64,000 nucleotides of DNA from Craterostigma plantagineum (Eukaryota > Streptophyta > Magnoliopsida > Lamiales > Linderniaceae), in assembly GCA_027422505.1 (NCBI GenBank), contig JAPQWV010000687.1, forward strand, positions 222,001 to 286,000. Direction: 5' to 3'. The notes beneath the pieces were generated by a model, which did not search any database, had not been told where the DNA came from, and worked only from the letters and a program-made list of their open reading frames with translations. A program made the translations under genes and the position numbers. This document shows, piece after piece, positions 52,177 to 64,000 of this stretch (within the stretch, counting starts at the first letter, position 1; every line of letters begins with the position of its first letter).

Positions 52177-52707
52177 GATTAGTGGCGGATTTCCGCAACG
52201 TAAACAGCGGAAGGCCCGTCTAACAAAAACTTTTTAAATAAATTAATATACATACCATAAAGCGTCGTTTTACAAAACGGTCTCTGTACATGGGCCGAAG
52301 CCCCAAAAATATCCTAACCACTACGCCGCTCCACGGGTCACATCCATGTACCGCTCTCGCCCTCAAAAGCCCGTGGAGTCACCGTCACCAGCCACTAACT
52401 TAGCCCTGACGTTCATCGACGTCGGGCTCGTCCATACCTACAACACGTAAAAGACTGAGCTATTGCCCAGTAGGTGAATATGCAATGCAGCGTGCACTCA
52501 TTCCCAATCCCAATTCTCACAATCATGGTATAATGCACGCTCGTTCCCACATTTCTATCGTATCTCAATATCAGGGCCCTAGGCTGGACTCGTCACCTCG
52601 CATGCAATAAAATAAAATATATCATCTGGTCGCTAACGCCAGACTAGCGGTGCCCACGCCTATAGTGTGCTGATCGATCACGTCAACGTGAAGGGTGGAG
52701 GTGGCTG
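52177..52707. other. Unassigned segment before the second copy
   Basis: This moderately GC-balanced segment has no open frame and no recognised terminus. It may be part of an unrelated LTR or of the 3' end of the Copia remnant. It ends where sequence homologous to 27955 onwards begins. Confidence 0.4.
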
Positions 52708-52905
52708 TAGCGGCAGAGGCGATGGAGGTGGCTGCAGCGGCCGCGGACGGCAGAGGCAGCGGCAAGGTGGCAGCAGCTGTGAAGGGTGCGGAGGAAGAAG
52801 CTGTGGCAGGAGCTGTGGCAGATCTGGCGGAAAAGGCGACGGTGGCGACGGAGGAGGCGGAGGCATAGGCGGCTGCAGTGGAAGCGAAGGTGGAGGCGGC
52901 AATTT
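52690..52905. repeat. GC-rich GGTGGC/GGCGGC block (copy B)
   Basis: Second copy of the low-complexity block at 27860-28135. The left edge of the duplicated homology falls in it: TGTAGCGGCAGAGGCG here corresponds to GGTAGCGGCAGAGGCG at 27955. Confidence 0.75.
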
Positions 52906-53283
52906 TAATATTTTTTATGAAAAACAAAAGAAAAAGAAACATGTAAAAGAAACCTCCCCACCTCCATCTCTACCACCTCCATGGAGGTGGAGGAGGAGGG
53001 GGGAGAGAAAGGAAAGGGAAAGGCGGCGGGTTTCTAGGGTTTGCGAGGAAAAAAATTTAATCGACCTATTTTCATGTGAAATTGATGATGGGTAAACGTC
53101 GAAATCGAAATCGAAGGGGTTTAGGTGAATTTTGGTACAAAAATTTGAATTGCGCTTATTCGAGTTTTTATCCGAATAACCTATTCGAGTAACTTATTCA
53201 TTTTTCAAGTGTCTGATATTCGAATAATATATTCGAATAACAGTGGTTTTTTAATAACATTGGTGTTTTTGCAATTTTTTCAG

Positions 53284-54046
53284 ATCTATTTTCTGACGAA
53301 GATGCCGACGGATAATTCTACCACACCACCTTTACATTGACCTCACAGTACATGATAACTTGCGAACGCATTCGTACGCTTTTGAACGAAAGGGAAATGG
53401 CGGAGATGGTCGCTACGACCCAGTTCGGGAACATAATAAACGTGGCCCGAGACCACTACAACTCCAACATGTTGATGTGGTTGTTGGGGAGAGTGAATTC
53501 AAAAATTTTCTCACCACCGTTACTAAGATCGTGATCGGTAATAAAGAAAACGTGCATGTACAACACATAATAGAGTAGAATGTATTACCCTCGTAGCGAA
53601 GATCCCTAGCTCCCGGTTGTAGTAAACCGTTCCATGCTTCCACGAGCCACGCCGAAGAGAATCACGCCGACCCCAAGATGTATCACAAACCAATCCCTCC
53701 CAAGGATGGCTAGAGAGGGAATGGAGTTGTTTTTAAGAGATATATTTCCTCAAAATTTTCCTCTAAGGTTGGTACTTTATTTTTCTCTCTCAAAAGTGAA
53801 AAATACATATGAAAACTTAAGTTTTTCACTATGAAAAACTTAGATATATTATAGGCCACGAAATTAGTTAAGAAAATACCATATTTTCTACTTTGAAAGT
53901 GATTTGTACCATACAAAAATAATATGTCAAAAACATAATGGCCTACACTTAAAAAATATTCACTAAGGGTTAATATTACTTAAAAATATTTTTGGCATTT
54001 AATTAAAAGATAGAAAACAACATCCTGGCATTTTGCATTCCACATG

Positions 54047-54092
<46 letters not shown>

Positions 54093-57000
54093 AAATTAAT
54101 TTCGAAAATTAAAAATAAAATACCATTTTTACCCTTGTGTTAAAAGTTGGGCCAATAAATAAATTAAGTCCAATATCTAATAAAGGCTTAATTTTATTAT
54201 TAATAAATTAAGCCCAATATCTAATAATGGCTTAATATTATTTTTGGTAGAAAATAAATTAATTAAACCCAATATCTAATAAAGGCTTAATATTATTTTT
54301 CAGCCAAAAGCCCACACTTAAATATTTTTCCAAATCCTCACGTACCATTATTATGAACGACTCAAAGCCCGTTATATCTCTCTTTGATAGATACTATCTT
54401 AGTGATCCTTTTTAAGCCCGATTCTCTTGGTTCGTCTCAACCCGGCAAGGGAGGAATCCAAGAATTCAGTATGCGCCTAGCCAATCCCGCGGTACCGAAT
54501 AGATCCCGTGTTGAGTACGATCTTCATCGTTTCACGAACCGACTATAGATTATCGTAGTGAGAGTCATGGTTACGTCAACCTCTCTAACTCGACACTATG
54601 ACAGATTCATGACTGATGAAATTACTAAACTGCACTCCATGTCTTACTTGAGTCAGTTTATTGCTTTGGCCAAAGACTTTGTAATTTCCCGTCCCCAAAT
54701 ATTCATAGGACATATATCTCATTTACTAATGAGACTGTGAATCCCTCACGTCTGTCTATGCCCGGCAGTCACCCTTCATTGTCAAGACCGCATGTCGCTG
54801 CTGAGCCATGTTCTACCTCGAACAATGCGGGTCTAGCAAACTAGTGACAAGTCAAGACTCTGAAGTCAACTCCGTCAAAGGCCCTTTGGTCTAAGGTCCA
54901 CGTACACTACTATAGTCAATCAATCAATCATTGACGCCTTATCAGAGTAATAGGCCATGTGATCATCGATTACGAATCGTGTCCAAATATAAGTTAATCC
55001 CCAATTCAACTTATATCAATGTTACGACCTCCCACTTCACAAGTGAATGGTTGGCACAACCATTTAGGAGTCATCAACAAATAAGTCATAATCGACATTC
55101 AGTCACCCTACTGAGTCTAAGACTTATGGACTAATTTAATATATGAGATTAATAGCTCATCTGTGCCTCCTCTCTCATCCCATGAGAATCGATAACTAAA
55201 CTCGTGTATATGGGATTTATTTATTTACCGTCTTATCAGATGCCAAATAAGAACTAAAGGTAAATAAATAATAAGCCTATAAAGGAATAATGTAAAATCA
55301 CATAAAACAAATATTCCATAATTAAGTATTCAAATACAATATTCATATACATGGTGAATAATACATCGGGTAAATACAAGTGCCCTATTCATTTCATCCT
55401 CGAATGGCATTCTGAGGGCACATTCCTAACAGTGGTTTCTGATGAGCCGACATGTCGAGTATGTGCCTAACTCGCAAGAGTTGTGGATGGTCATTCGCGA
55501 GCGATCGTTAAGATTTTCGTTGGTCGGGTATTGCTTACTCACCGGCCTGCACTGTCACGCTGCCGATGAACAAGTGATACCATCATCTAATGAGTTTGCA
55601 ACGAGGCATTGGCCTGGTATGATTCTCCTTTTTTTTTTATCATTTTGAATCGTTTTGACTTCAATTTTAAAAACTAACGTTTGTTTTATGGCTCAGCAAG
55701 AGGGTTATATACTTAGATGATCTGGAGCAGAAATTAACGATATGATGCGTGATTCTACCGCCGATGGCGGCACGAGTGTGAATATCGAGAAATTGAAGAT
55801 CGTGGCCCTATATTCTGCTGTTGGGGTACTATGGCCGCGGACAGTGAAAATGGACTTGAAGGTTAAGAGCGAGTGGCTCACGCTGGTGGAGGATTTTGAT
55901 AGCTTCAACAAATGTCCTTGGGGAAGGATTGTGTTCGACGAGGTTGTGTATGGTCTGAACAAAGACCTAGTAGAGAAGCGTCAGATCATGACTTCCAAGG
56001 GAAAGCACCAGACGACCTTCGACATTAGCGGCTTCGTCCAACCACTTCAGGTAAGTAAATTTATTTTATTTAAGTTATATTACATTTTTAACTTAATATA
56101 CTCTCTTTTATCAGGTTCTTGTATACGAATGTTGGCCTAGTGTCGGGAATTTTGCAAGGAGGAAAAGCGATCAACGACTCCCGTTACCCCGCATGTGCCA
56201 TTGGAAGACCAAATTCTTCGCCAAGAGTTCTGCTCCAACATTGGAAGCGGTGGAGCATGTCTTCACTGATGCGGAGATGAATGTAAGCCTATATATTTAT
56301 TTATAATATGGATTTTTGAGTTGCATATCCCTAATTGGATTGAGTTTTTTAACTTGTACAAATACACAAACCGTGCGGTGTTGGCTTACACCATCCGATG
56401 CTGAAGTTGATTCGGATCACGGCCACACGATCGCCGACTTTTGTGGCAGTAGGGATGATGCCATATCCCAGAGGATAGTGGCACATCTTCTAATGGGATG
56501 TCGGTCTACTGCGCTGACCATCGACTTGGTCCATCTCCTCCAGCGCCTCCTCGTCCGCAACGGGAGGCATCCACTCCTCCGCAATGTGAGGCATCCCCGC
56601 CTCCGCAACGTGAGGCATCTACTCCACCCCTATTTCTTCTTCTTCGATAGACGCTCATATTGATAGAAGAATGGACAAGATGGAGGCGATGTTAGGGATA
56701 TGCGGGAAGAACAGATTCGTCTCGAATAAAGTGGAGGCCTAGATGGGGTCGTTGAGGCCGAGATTAGGGAGTTACGCATGATAGTGCTCGAGGGTATGCA
56801 TTACTTTATGTTTACTTTATATAAAATTATATTGGTATAAGTTCATGAGACGCTGAGGTCGACAAGGGAACGGGATAGGAGTTATGATACGCCAGAGGCA
56901 AATTACGGTATGTTTATGTTTTACGTATTTGTTGCTTTAATTAGTTTCTCTTTTGGTAATCTCGGTCTCAATGTTTGCGTATTACTCCCATTTTTAGGTT

Positions 57001-58110
57001 TTGAGAGGACGATGATGGAGGCTGAGATGCTAGTGCTCGGTCGGACACCGACCGAGGCCGAGACGGAGGCCGAAAGGACGACGACGGAGCCCGAGGCCGA
57101 GAGGGGGGTGACGGAGCCCGAGGCCGAGAAGGGGGTGACGGAGCCCAAGGCCAAGAACAAACGGTTGAGAAAACGGGATCAGCCTGGACGTGAGAAGAAA
57201 CGATCAAAGGTGCTGAAGAGCCCGTTTGTGCCGTTGCCCGAATCGACCCCTCCACGTACAAAACCTCGCCTCAGCAACTTACAGAACCACATTGAATCGA
57301 GGCTGAAAAGCTGGGATGCAGTCAGCGTGGAGTTGTCAAGAATGAGTGAATATGAGGAACGTGCGGGCATAATACAGGCGTATGACAAGAAGTTCTTCAA
57401 AGAGCTATCTGATCCAAAATTTTGGATCTCCGAAGCGGTATGTTCTTTTTGCTCAATATGTTCTAGGTAATTAATTATTTTCTTTAATAACATATTATGC
57501 TATTATTGTAGCACGTCAACGAGGTATTCCAGGGTTAGATTGAGATGCAAGATGCTTCCCGTGGAACGCGTAGCATTCATGCATACCAACTTCGTACAAG
57601 CGGCCTTTTTTGACAAAAGTCGCCCGTGGGATGCGGACTCGTACAGACTATTCGCTACGGGAGAAATCAATACGCCTAATAAGCCGTCCCTCCATTGGAA
57701 CCAAGCGGAGGCTGCCGTCATCCCATTGGCGTTTAATAGTCATTAGGTGCTTTTAGTCACTCGGTTTAAGGAGAGAACCATTCGTATTCTCGACTCCGAC
57801 CGGTCAAGTGATTCGGATATGCGATTCATAAAGCTGTACGTCGAACCCCTCTCCGAATTGATACCGTTGATGCTTCAACACGTAGGGGTAAATGAAAACC
57901 TCGACAAATTTACATAAACGCGGTGCGGCAAGTTTCCTCAACAACGTCTCAGGTAATTTCCATTTGTCTTATTTTTTTTACATATCGAACTTAATTGTCT
58001 AGACTTTGGTATTAAAGCTGGACATGTTCTATTTGTCGGACAGCGGGGAGTGCGGTATCTATATACTGCAAGCGGCGATGTCGACGATGTTCGGTAATAG
58101 AGATGATCGT
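53284..58110 (+). pseudogene. Ulp1-protease-like gene, copy B
   Basis: The same exons as copy A from exon 2 onward; exon 1 is missing because the duplication starts inside intron 1. Exon 2 is interrupted by a solo LTR (53482-55431). The DUF1985-like exon (about 55697-56049) and the next exon (56114-56281) are nearly identical to copy A. The acidic repeat exon keeps the frame DPKFWISEA (near 57420), which copy A has lost by a 1-bp deletion. The peptidase His-TAG (57741-57746) stop is shared with copy A. Beyond it the frame VLLVTRFKERTIRILDSDR is better preserved here. The catalytic Cys motif SGECGIYILQ is present, but a deletion after RDD removes the original C-terminal residues and stop. Confidence 0.75.
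53482..55431 (-). mobile_element. Solo LTR of the Copia family
   Basis: A single LTR of 1950 bp lies at exactly the position of the full Copia element in copy A, flanked by the same GTGGT duplication (53477-53481 and 55432-55436). It carries a private 35-bp deletion near 54560 (GTAGTGAGAG, where the other LTRs have ACGTTTAGACCC inserted) and a few private substitutions. A solo LTR with an intact target duplication is the expected product of recombination between the two LTRs of one element. Confidence 0.95.
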
Positions 58111-58309
58111 TTGTTTAGAAAGTTTTTGACTATTTGTATATAGTTTAACAATTGGACTGCTTGATAATGTATTGCTCTGTTTTAATGTATGAAATGTTGA
58201 TTTTATGATGGATTGATTTTGGGATATATGTGTTTGGGATGAAATGTTGATTTGGGATGAATTGTTGATTTAGGGAAGAATGTATTTGAAAGGAAATGTT
58301 GACAATTTT

Positions 58310-59075
58310 CACTTTTATTCGAACCTTTTTGTTACTCGAGTAGCAATATATTATTCGAGTACTATTTTCGAATCTTTTCGAGTTTCCCAAATCGCTCGAA
58401 TAAGTCCAATTTTTAAACTTCGATATTAAACATTATTCGAGTGCGATATTCGAACCCTTTCAAAATTCTACACTCAATCGAAAAACAGTTATTAAAAATC
58501 CAAATATTATTATTACTATTATCATGTAATGTTAATTGTGTGCTTATCTTAGTATTAGTAGTGTGTTTCAGATTCATGAAAGTAAATTATTTCAAATTAA
58601 GATATAATATCATTTCTATAAAAGTCGACTTATACTCGATTATTATCAAACATCATCTCTACAAAGGTCGAACTATTTGTCATCCCATCATAACTCATTC
58701 CACGATTATTATCAAACATTGTTTTTGTTTATCAGGCGAATTATTAACTTTGTAAAAGCTCTAAAACATTGAAATATTGATATTTCTACACCTAGATATT
58801 GAGATAAACATAATTCGAATTTTACAAGAAACAAGTCGAATAAAAATAATTTATTCGAGTATCTGCTCCGAATGTTTTCAATTTTCCAACTATACTCGAA
58901 TAATTTCATTTTCGACCTTTAACAGATTATTCTTTATTCTAATAAAAATAAATTATTCGAGTAACATCCGAATGTCTTCGATTTTCCAAACATACTCGAA
59001 TTAGTTGGTTTTCGATTTTCTAACACAGCTTTATTCGAGTAATGTATTCAAACTATTCGAACCTCCATACAAGAA
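58310..59075. repeat. TTATTCGAGTA-type motif cluster, copy B
   Basis: Second copy of the 41120-41900 cluster, with a few substitutions, between the convergent Ulp1-like and transposase genes. Confidence 0.65.
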
Positions 59076-59183
59076 TCGAAAACCTGAGAATAAAAATCCA
59101 AATATGAATCCAAATATGAATTCAAATATGAATCTTAAAATATCTATAGCAACATTGTATCATTCTAATAAATTACAATATAA

Positions 59184-60911
59184 TTAGCGTCTATGACCAA
59201 ACTCACCGACGGACGGAAACCTACTTTCTTTTCTCCTTCCACGCCTTGCTACAGGCGGCAACACCAATTCCTCCACGGTATCCCATTCGATTTGATCCGA
59301 AACCGGAGAAACTCGTCCATGATAAGCGAACTGCCACGTTAGCACAGAATAATAATTCGAACATAACGGATAGAAAGACCTGTTCGCTCGTAGACTCGCT
59401 GCGATTGCATGCGGACACGGAATCCTGTCGATATCGAATTGGCGGCACGTACATGTCTTTTATTACAGATTAATAATGACACGACTCCCTGAAGATCGGA
59501 CATCATACTCTTGCGGAGCGATTTCACCAACTTCATACCCTTGACTTAGCGTATACCTTTCACGGATTATTGTTTCCATCGTTCGGGTAAACTGTGTGGT
59601 TGCTTGTATGGATTTCTGTCTGTATCTAGCAAACCAATCCGTCATCATCCTCTGTATCGAATCCAGAAGCGCAATGATTGGGAGCTTTCTTTCTACATGG
59701 AGTCTTGCATTGATCGATTCGACTTCATTCGTAGTCATGACGTTATAACGAGTTATCGGAGAATAAGCTCAACTCCATCGTTCATTAGTAGCATTTGCTT
59801 CCAAATACGCATGTGCCGCGGGAAACATTTTCTCAAAATCCCTATCTTGTGAATCAAAGTCACATTGCTTGTATAATTTAGCAATCCGCATGAACATCTC
59901 AGTAGCACCCTGCTTCTTAGAATGACCTTTCATATTTTGTGATAGATGCCAAATACAATGACTGTGGCGTGCACGATTGTAGATGTTTGCAACGCCGGCT
60001 TTGATTGAAGCAGCTTTATCGGAGACGATAACAAGATCTTCCTCATTTGGTACGACTGCCAAGAGCTCGTTCAAAAACCACGTCCAAGCTTCTATCGACT
60101 CTACATCGTCAATTATGCCCCAAGTCAAAGGAAACTGATGGGTAGCCATCCTCTGTCGATGCAACGAGTAACGTACCGTTATACTTTCCTTTCAACCAAG
60201 TGCCGTCGATGCAAACAACCTTCCCCATATGACGGTATCCCGCAATACAAGCACCAATGGATAAGAATACATGTTTAAATCTCCGCTCATCGTCTATATA
60301 TAGACTTACTATGGTTCCTGGATTCAACCTTTTCAATGTCGATAAGTATGACGGCAACAGCTTGTAACTCTCGTCGGTGTCACCCTTCATTGCATTTTGT
60401 GCTAAAATGCCTCCTTTCCATGCTTTAAGTATGAAACTTCGATCCCACGGTTCCTCATCATTGTTCGAATTAGTTTAGGAGCCGATGTACTTATAGAGCC
60501 CTAAAAAGATTCAAGCAGCATATCGCTCACGGAGGATGATGATGCTTGAGTAAGTCTTGCGTTCCGATTTGCAAGGTCGCACGTATGTGTGTTGTAATAT
60601 GTACGAATAAAAATACGGATGTATGCTTAATCCTTGCCGTCCATATCCTCCAACTACATTTGTCCTCTTTGCATTTCACGGCATAGACCGATCGAGAAGA
60701 TTTTATGCACCGGAGCTCGAAGGATGCATCTACGGACAACTCTTTGGATCCTCTTTTTGGCAGCCCTCTTATCTTCAAATTCGCCATCGACTCCCATGGT
60801 GGAACCATCCGTAAAAGAATATCGATCACTAGGAATAATTGCATCATTTTCCTCCTCATTGTCCTCCTCATCCCTGTCTGCATTTTTTTTCGATTACGCT
60901 ATCAAAATTAA
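59184..60911 (-). pseudogene. MURA-type transposase, copy B
   Basis: The domain order is the same as in copy A (MuDR N-terminus, MULE core, SWIM finger). It shares the stop after LLESF, the stop after NERWS (59769) and a stop before the SWIM finger, where this copy has two adjacent stops. It has additional private lesions: a 1-bp deletion in the YFKAWKG segment (near 60426) and a frameshift near 60170 that splits the core just after VCIDGTWLKG. It is therefore more decayed than copy A. Confidence 0.88.
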
Positions 60912-61123
60912 TGTGCACGTTTTGCAGTGTAACTGATAAACGTATTTTAATACGTTCATTATAGTATCTATTGGGTTCATAATAGAGTTTACATAATAAA
61001 TTTATGCACTTCTTTTCGCTAATTATACCTATTTTGATGTTGAAAGACCTTAGGACGGGTATCGGGCGAAAAGGGAGCAAAAACGAGGCAAAACGAAGAA
61101 GTTATGAAGCCGAAGGAACAAGT

Positions 61124-61510
61124 GACAGCCGTGACACGTCATGTCACAGGCCATAAAATCAGGCAGAATGCGATAAAACTGTCGCACTTATGAGTCACTG
61201 CCGTGACACATCATGTCACATGCCGTGCAACAGGGCAGAGGACAACAATAAGTGGCGCAAGCATCAGTCACAGCCGTGACACATCATGTCACAGGCCGTG
61301 ACGACGAGCAGTGAGCAACCAACCCAAGTAGAAGAATGTCACGGTCGTGATGTCTCATGCACAAGGCCGTGACAACGGGCAGAGAGTCCACGCAAGGATG
61401 TTCACGGCCGTGAAGCCCCATGCACGTGGCCGTGACTCTTGGCAGAAAGACTAAGCGATGGAAAGAAAGACGTCACGACCGTGAAGGCCCATGTCCCAGG
61501 CCGTGACACT
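61124..61510. repeat. Six tandem 63-74-bp units with GCCGTGAC motif
   Basis: Units start at about 61124, 61195, 61269, 61340, 61403 and 61474. Each holds CAC(A/G)GCCGTGA, then ATGTCACAGGCC-like sequence, and ends in CCGTGAC...GGCAGA. The motif CACGGCCGTG is palindromic. Copy A of the LTR keeps only about two and a half units (43940-44110). Confidence 0.8.
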
Positions 61511-61877
61511 ACCGAAAATCAGTATAAAAGACCAAATTTGACTCAGAAAAAGGGAACACCTGTCATATCACAACCCTAACACCTCAGAGATGAAAGAGAG
61601 ACGCAAAGAACGGAGAATTCTACCCGAGAATTGCAGGAGACGAATCAACGACGAAATCACGCTGAATTAAACGAGGAACGAAGATTCATCCACGCTACCG
61701 TCCCAGATCATCAGTACATCAAGATCATGAGTCTTTCATCCTTGTTCTTTAATTCTTTCGTTGTTTTCCTTTCAATTATGAGTAGCTAATCCCCTTATGT
61801 GTTTGGAGTAGATGAACGCTAGATTAATTCGTATTTAAGACATATGTTTATCGTGACTCGTATGTTTTCTATAGTAG

Positions 61878-63992
61878 GAAAGGCGTCTGAGTGGTTCTCG
61901 TCACTGCCACGTGCGCCATCACTAGCTGGAAGCAGATGGTGGAGTGCTTCTTGGGCAAATACTACCCAATTTCGAGGACTAGCGAGATAAGAAGCAACCT
62001 TGCGAACTTCAAGCAAGAACGGGGCGAGACGTTGAGTGAAGCATGGGGTCAATATAAGAGGCTCCTCAGACAATGCCCGAATCATTGCATCCACTGACCG
62101 TCCAGATGCAATCATTCTTCCAGAGACTTAGCACGCAAACAAGCGCACTGTTGACAGAGGGTGCAACACGAACTTCATGGAGCTTGATGATGCAGATGCA
62201 TTTACAGCTATCGAGAGGATCGTGGCCTAATCCGCAAGATATACTGAGCAAGATCTGGACTGTCGAATGCCGGGAGTACATGAGATAAGTAGCCCATTGG
62301 AGGCGCAATTTGAGGCTATACACCGGAGACTCGACGAAATTCAAGCTAAGCATCTCGAGGAAGTGAACCAGATCCGCACGAGGCAAAAGACTTCTATTCG
62401 AACACGTACCACCCAAGTTGGAGGGACCACCCGAACCTATCCTATGGGAACTCGCACTACAAGAAGCCAAGCAGTCGAAAGCCGACTGGGAAGTAGCCTT
62501 AGAAAAGATGGCGACGGTTCAAGGGATCAAAATCGCAAGGCTGAGGAGAGATTTCAGGGTCTAGAATGACAAGTTAAGGAAAACTTCAAAGACTAACATG
62601 TGGCAATAAAAGATCTAGCCATTCAAGTGGGGCATCTTTCGAGTACGGTGTCCATTGGCAAGCTAGATACACTTCTGATTGACACCAAAAAAAGCCCTCG
62701 AGAGTACTCGAATGCCATTAAATTGAGAAGTGGAAAGAAGCTTGAATCATTCCATGGAAATAGAAGAAGCGAAAGAGATGGTGAAACCCAACCAGTGCAC
62801 CTCCACAGCCACTGACACTAACATCCACGGTCATGGGGAAAAATCAGAACATGGAGATAGCCGACGATGAGTCATATATCCTCTGGTCGGATAAGCAAGT
62901 CAACTCGCTTCCCCGATAAAGATCCGACCGCCATATCCAGCAGCTTTACGGAAAAGGGAAGAATCATAAATATTTTGACCATTTTATTAATGTATTTAAC
63001 AAACTTGAAGTTAATGTCCCTTTTATTGAAGCTTTGTTGCATATGTCAAAGTACGCCAAATACCTAAAGGAGCTACTATTCAAGAGAAACAAATTAGAGG
63101 AATACTGAACGATCGCTCTCACCGAAGAATGTTCAACCGTATTACAGAAGTAGCTTCCGCCGAAGCTTAAGGATCGGGGGAGTTTTTATATTTCTTGTTC
63201 TATTGGGTCTCTTCATGTAATAACGTGTTATGCGATCTTGGTGCGAGTACTAAATTGATGCCATTTTCCTTATTTAGGAAATTGGGACTTGCCGAACTGA
63301 AGCCCACTTCGACTATCCTCCAGCTCGCTGATAGATCAATCACATATACGTGAGGAATAATGGAAGACGTACTAATGAAAGTCGGGGAGCATTATTTCCC
63401 GACTGATTTTATCGTGTTGGATATGAAAGAATAAGATGACCTCCCTTCGTTTCTTGGACGTCTGTTCGTAAAAACGGCAAGAGCTATCATTAATATCGGT
63501 AACGGTAAGCTTATATTGCAAATAGGGGACGAGAAAGTGGAATTTGATGTTAAACCGCCCCAATGATTAATCTTGTTCATTTATCAATATCTTTGACCCT
63601 TATGCTTTTAAATGTTCTAAGCCTTTCAGGTACAACTTGTCTGGAGAGAATAACAGCTAGCTGAATAACCGCCAGAACACGAAGGCTAATGCTCAAAGAG
63701 TCTAACCAACGGGAACATGATTAAATCTAATCATAAACCAGATTCTTCTGTGTTTAATCTTAATAGGTGGACACCATCTACTGAAAAGTGTATTGATTCG
63801 AAATCTACCAAGACAAAGGTGGTCCAGCCGAAGAAAAAGAAGAGCGTCCTCAGAAAGACTACACAGAGGGTGACATCTATATATGGTGAAAGACAAAGAC
63901 CGCTTAACCTTACTCGATGATGGATATGCCTTACTCGATGAAGCATAGACTATCACCAGGAGAAGGAGAGTCCAAGGTACAACGATTCGAGA
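61878..63992 (+). pseudogene. Gypsy gag and protease remnant, copy B
   Basis: Same content as 44290-46410: gag domain pieces (61930-62097), spacer, protease-region pieces (63000-63560, LQLADRSIT preserved) and a short C-terminal stretch. It is broken at the same places as copy A, so decay preceded the duplication. The window ends before the right LTR. Confidence 0.75.
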
Positions 63993-64000
63993 TGTGTGGA

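Larger units (their letters stand above)
52708..64000 (+). repeat. Second copy of the duplicated MULE/Copia/Gypsy block
   Basis: From about 52708 the sequence follows 27955-46411 collinearly and in the same orientation, with single-base differences, small indels and two large ones. The offset is 24751 before the Copia insertion, 17207 after it (difference 7544, the loss of one LTR plus the internal region), and about 17588 after an approximately 410-bp difference in the Gypsy LTR. Homology reaches the window edge. The left copy continues to about 52707, so a tandem duplication with a period of about 24.75 kb is the simplest model. Confidence 0.92.
60934..64000 (+). mobile_element. Decayed Ty3/Gypsy element, copy B (runs off window)
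   Basis: The LTR starts TGATAAACG at 60934. It retains six minisatellite units (61124-61510) and an LTR segment of about 410 bp (about 61280-61690) that copy A lacks. gag begins near 61878 and protease lies near 63190-63550, with the same frameshifts and stops as copy A apart from single-base changes. The right part is outside the window. Confidence 0.65.

Noticed and set aside
52177..52700. Chromovirus-type LTR suggested by the wording around GACTGAGCTATTGCCCAG
   Set aside because: No TG...CA ends, primer-binding site or second copy was found. It is left as unassigned.

Overview
This is nuclear DNA of a flowering plant, most likely a eudicot. The evidence is two intron-bearing plant genes with GT-AG splice sites, very AT-rich spacers with long (TA)n and (AAT)n runs, and nested plant transposons covering most of the window. 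I cannot name the species. No rRNA, tRNA, CRISPR or prokaryotic gene organisation was seen.

Layout. 1-3794: a badly decayed LTR retroelement on the + strand with its 3' LTR at about 3500-3794. It abuts a truncated hAT transposase fragment (minus strand, about 3800-4200) whose outer end lies near 4733. 4807-13769: four head-to-tail copies of a 2.24 kb unit. Each unit is a 0.62 kb spacer plus a 1.62 kb non-autonomous Helitron (minus strand, 3' hairpin and CTAG end at the left, TC end at the right) carrying a fragment of an actin-depolymerising-factor exon. 13770-15595: gene-free AT-rich spacer. 15596-18836: an intact isochorismate synthase gene (minus strand, 8 exons, 561 aa), the only gene here with a confidently assigned function; it makes the precursor of salicylic acid and phylloquinone in plastids. 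21444-23115: a four-exon plant gene of unknown function (minus strand, 388 aa). 23596-24341 and 25061-25587: two MITE-like elements.

From about 27 kb to the right edge the window is a nested transposon complex. A Mutator-like element of the Ulp1-carrying (CUMULE/Kaonashi) type has a Ulp1-protease-like gene on + (27338-40933) converging on a MURA-type transposase on minus (42008-43735). A 9.5 kb Copia LTR retrotransposon (28731-38224, minus strand, target-site duplication GTGGT) sits inside the Ulp1 gene. A decayed Ty3/Gypsy element (Athila/Tat-like gag-protease, 43757 to about 49567) follows, then a decayed Copia gag-pol fragment (49568-52176).

At about 52708 the sequence restarts at the equivalent of 27955 and runs collinearly to the end of the window (64000 corresponds to about 46411). 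This looks like the second copy of a tandem duplication with a period of about 24.75 kb. In the second copy the Copia element is reduced to a solo LTR (53482-55431) flanked by the same GTGGT duplication. Several nonsense mutations in both Mutator genes are shared by the two copies, so that element was already dead when the block was duplicated.
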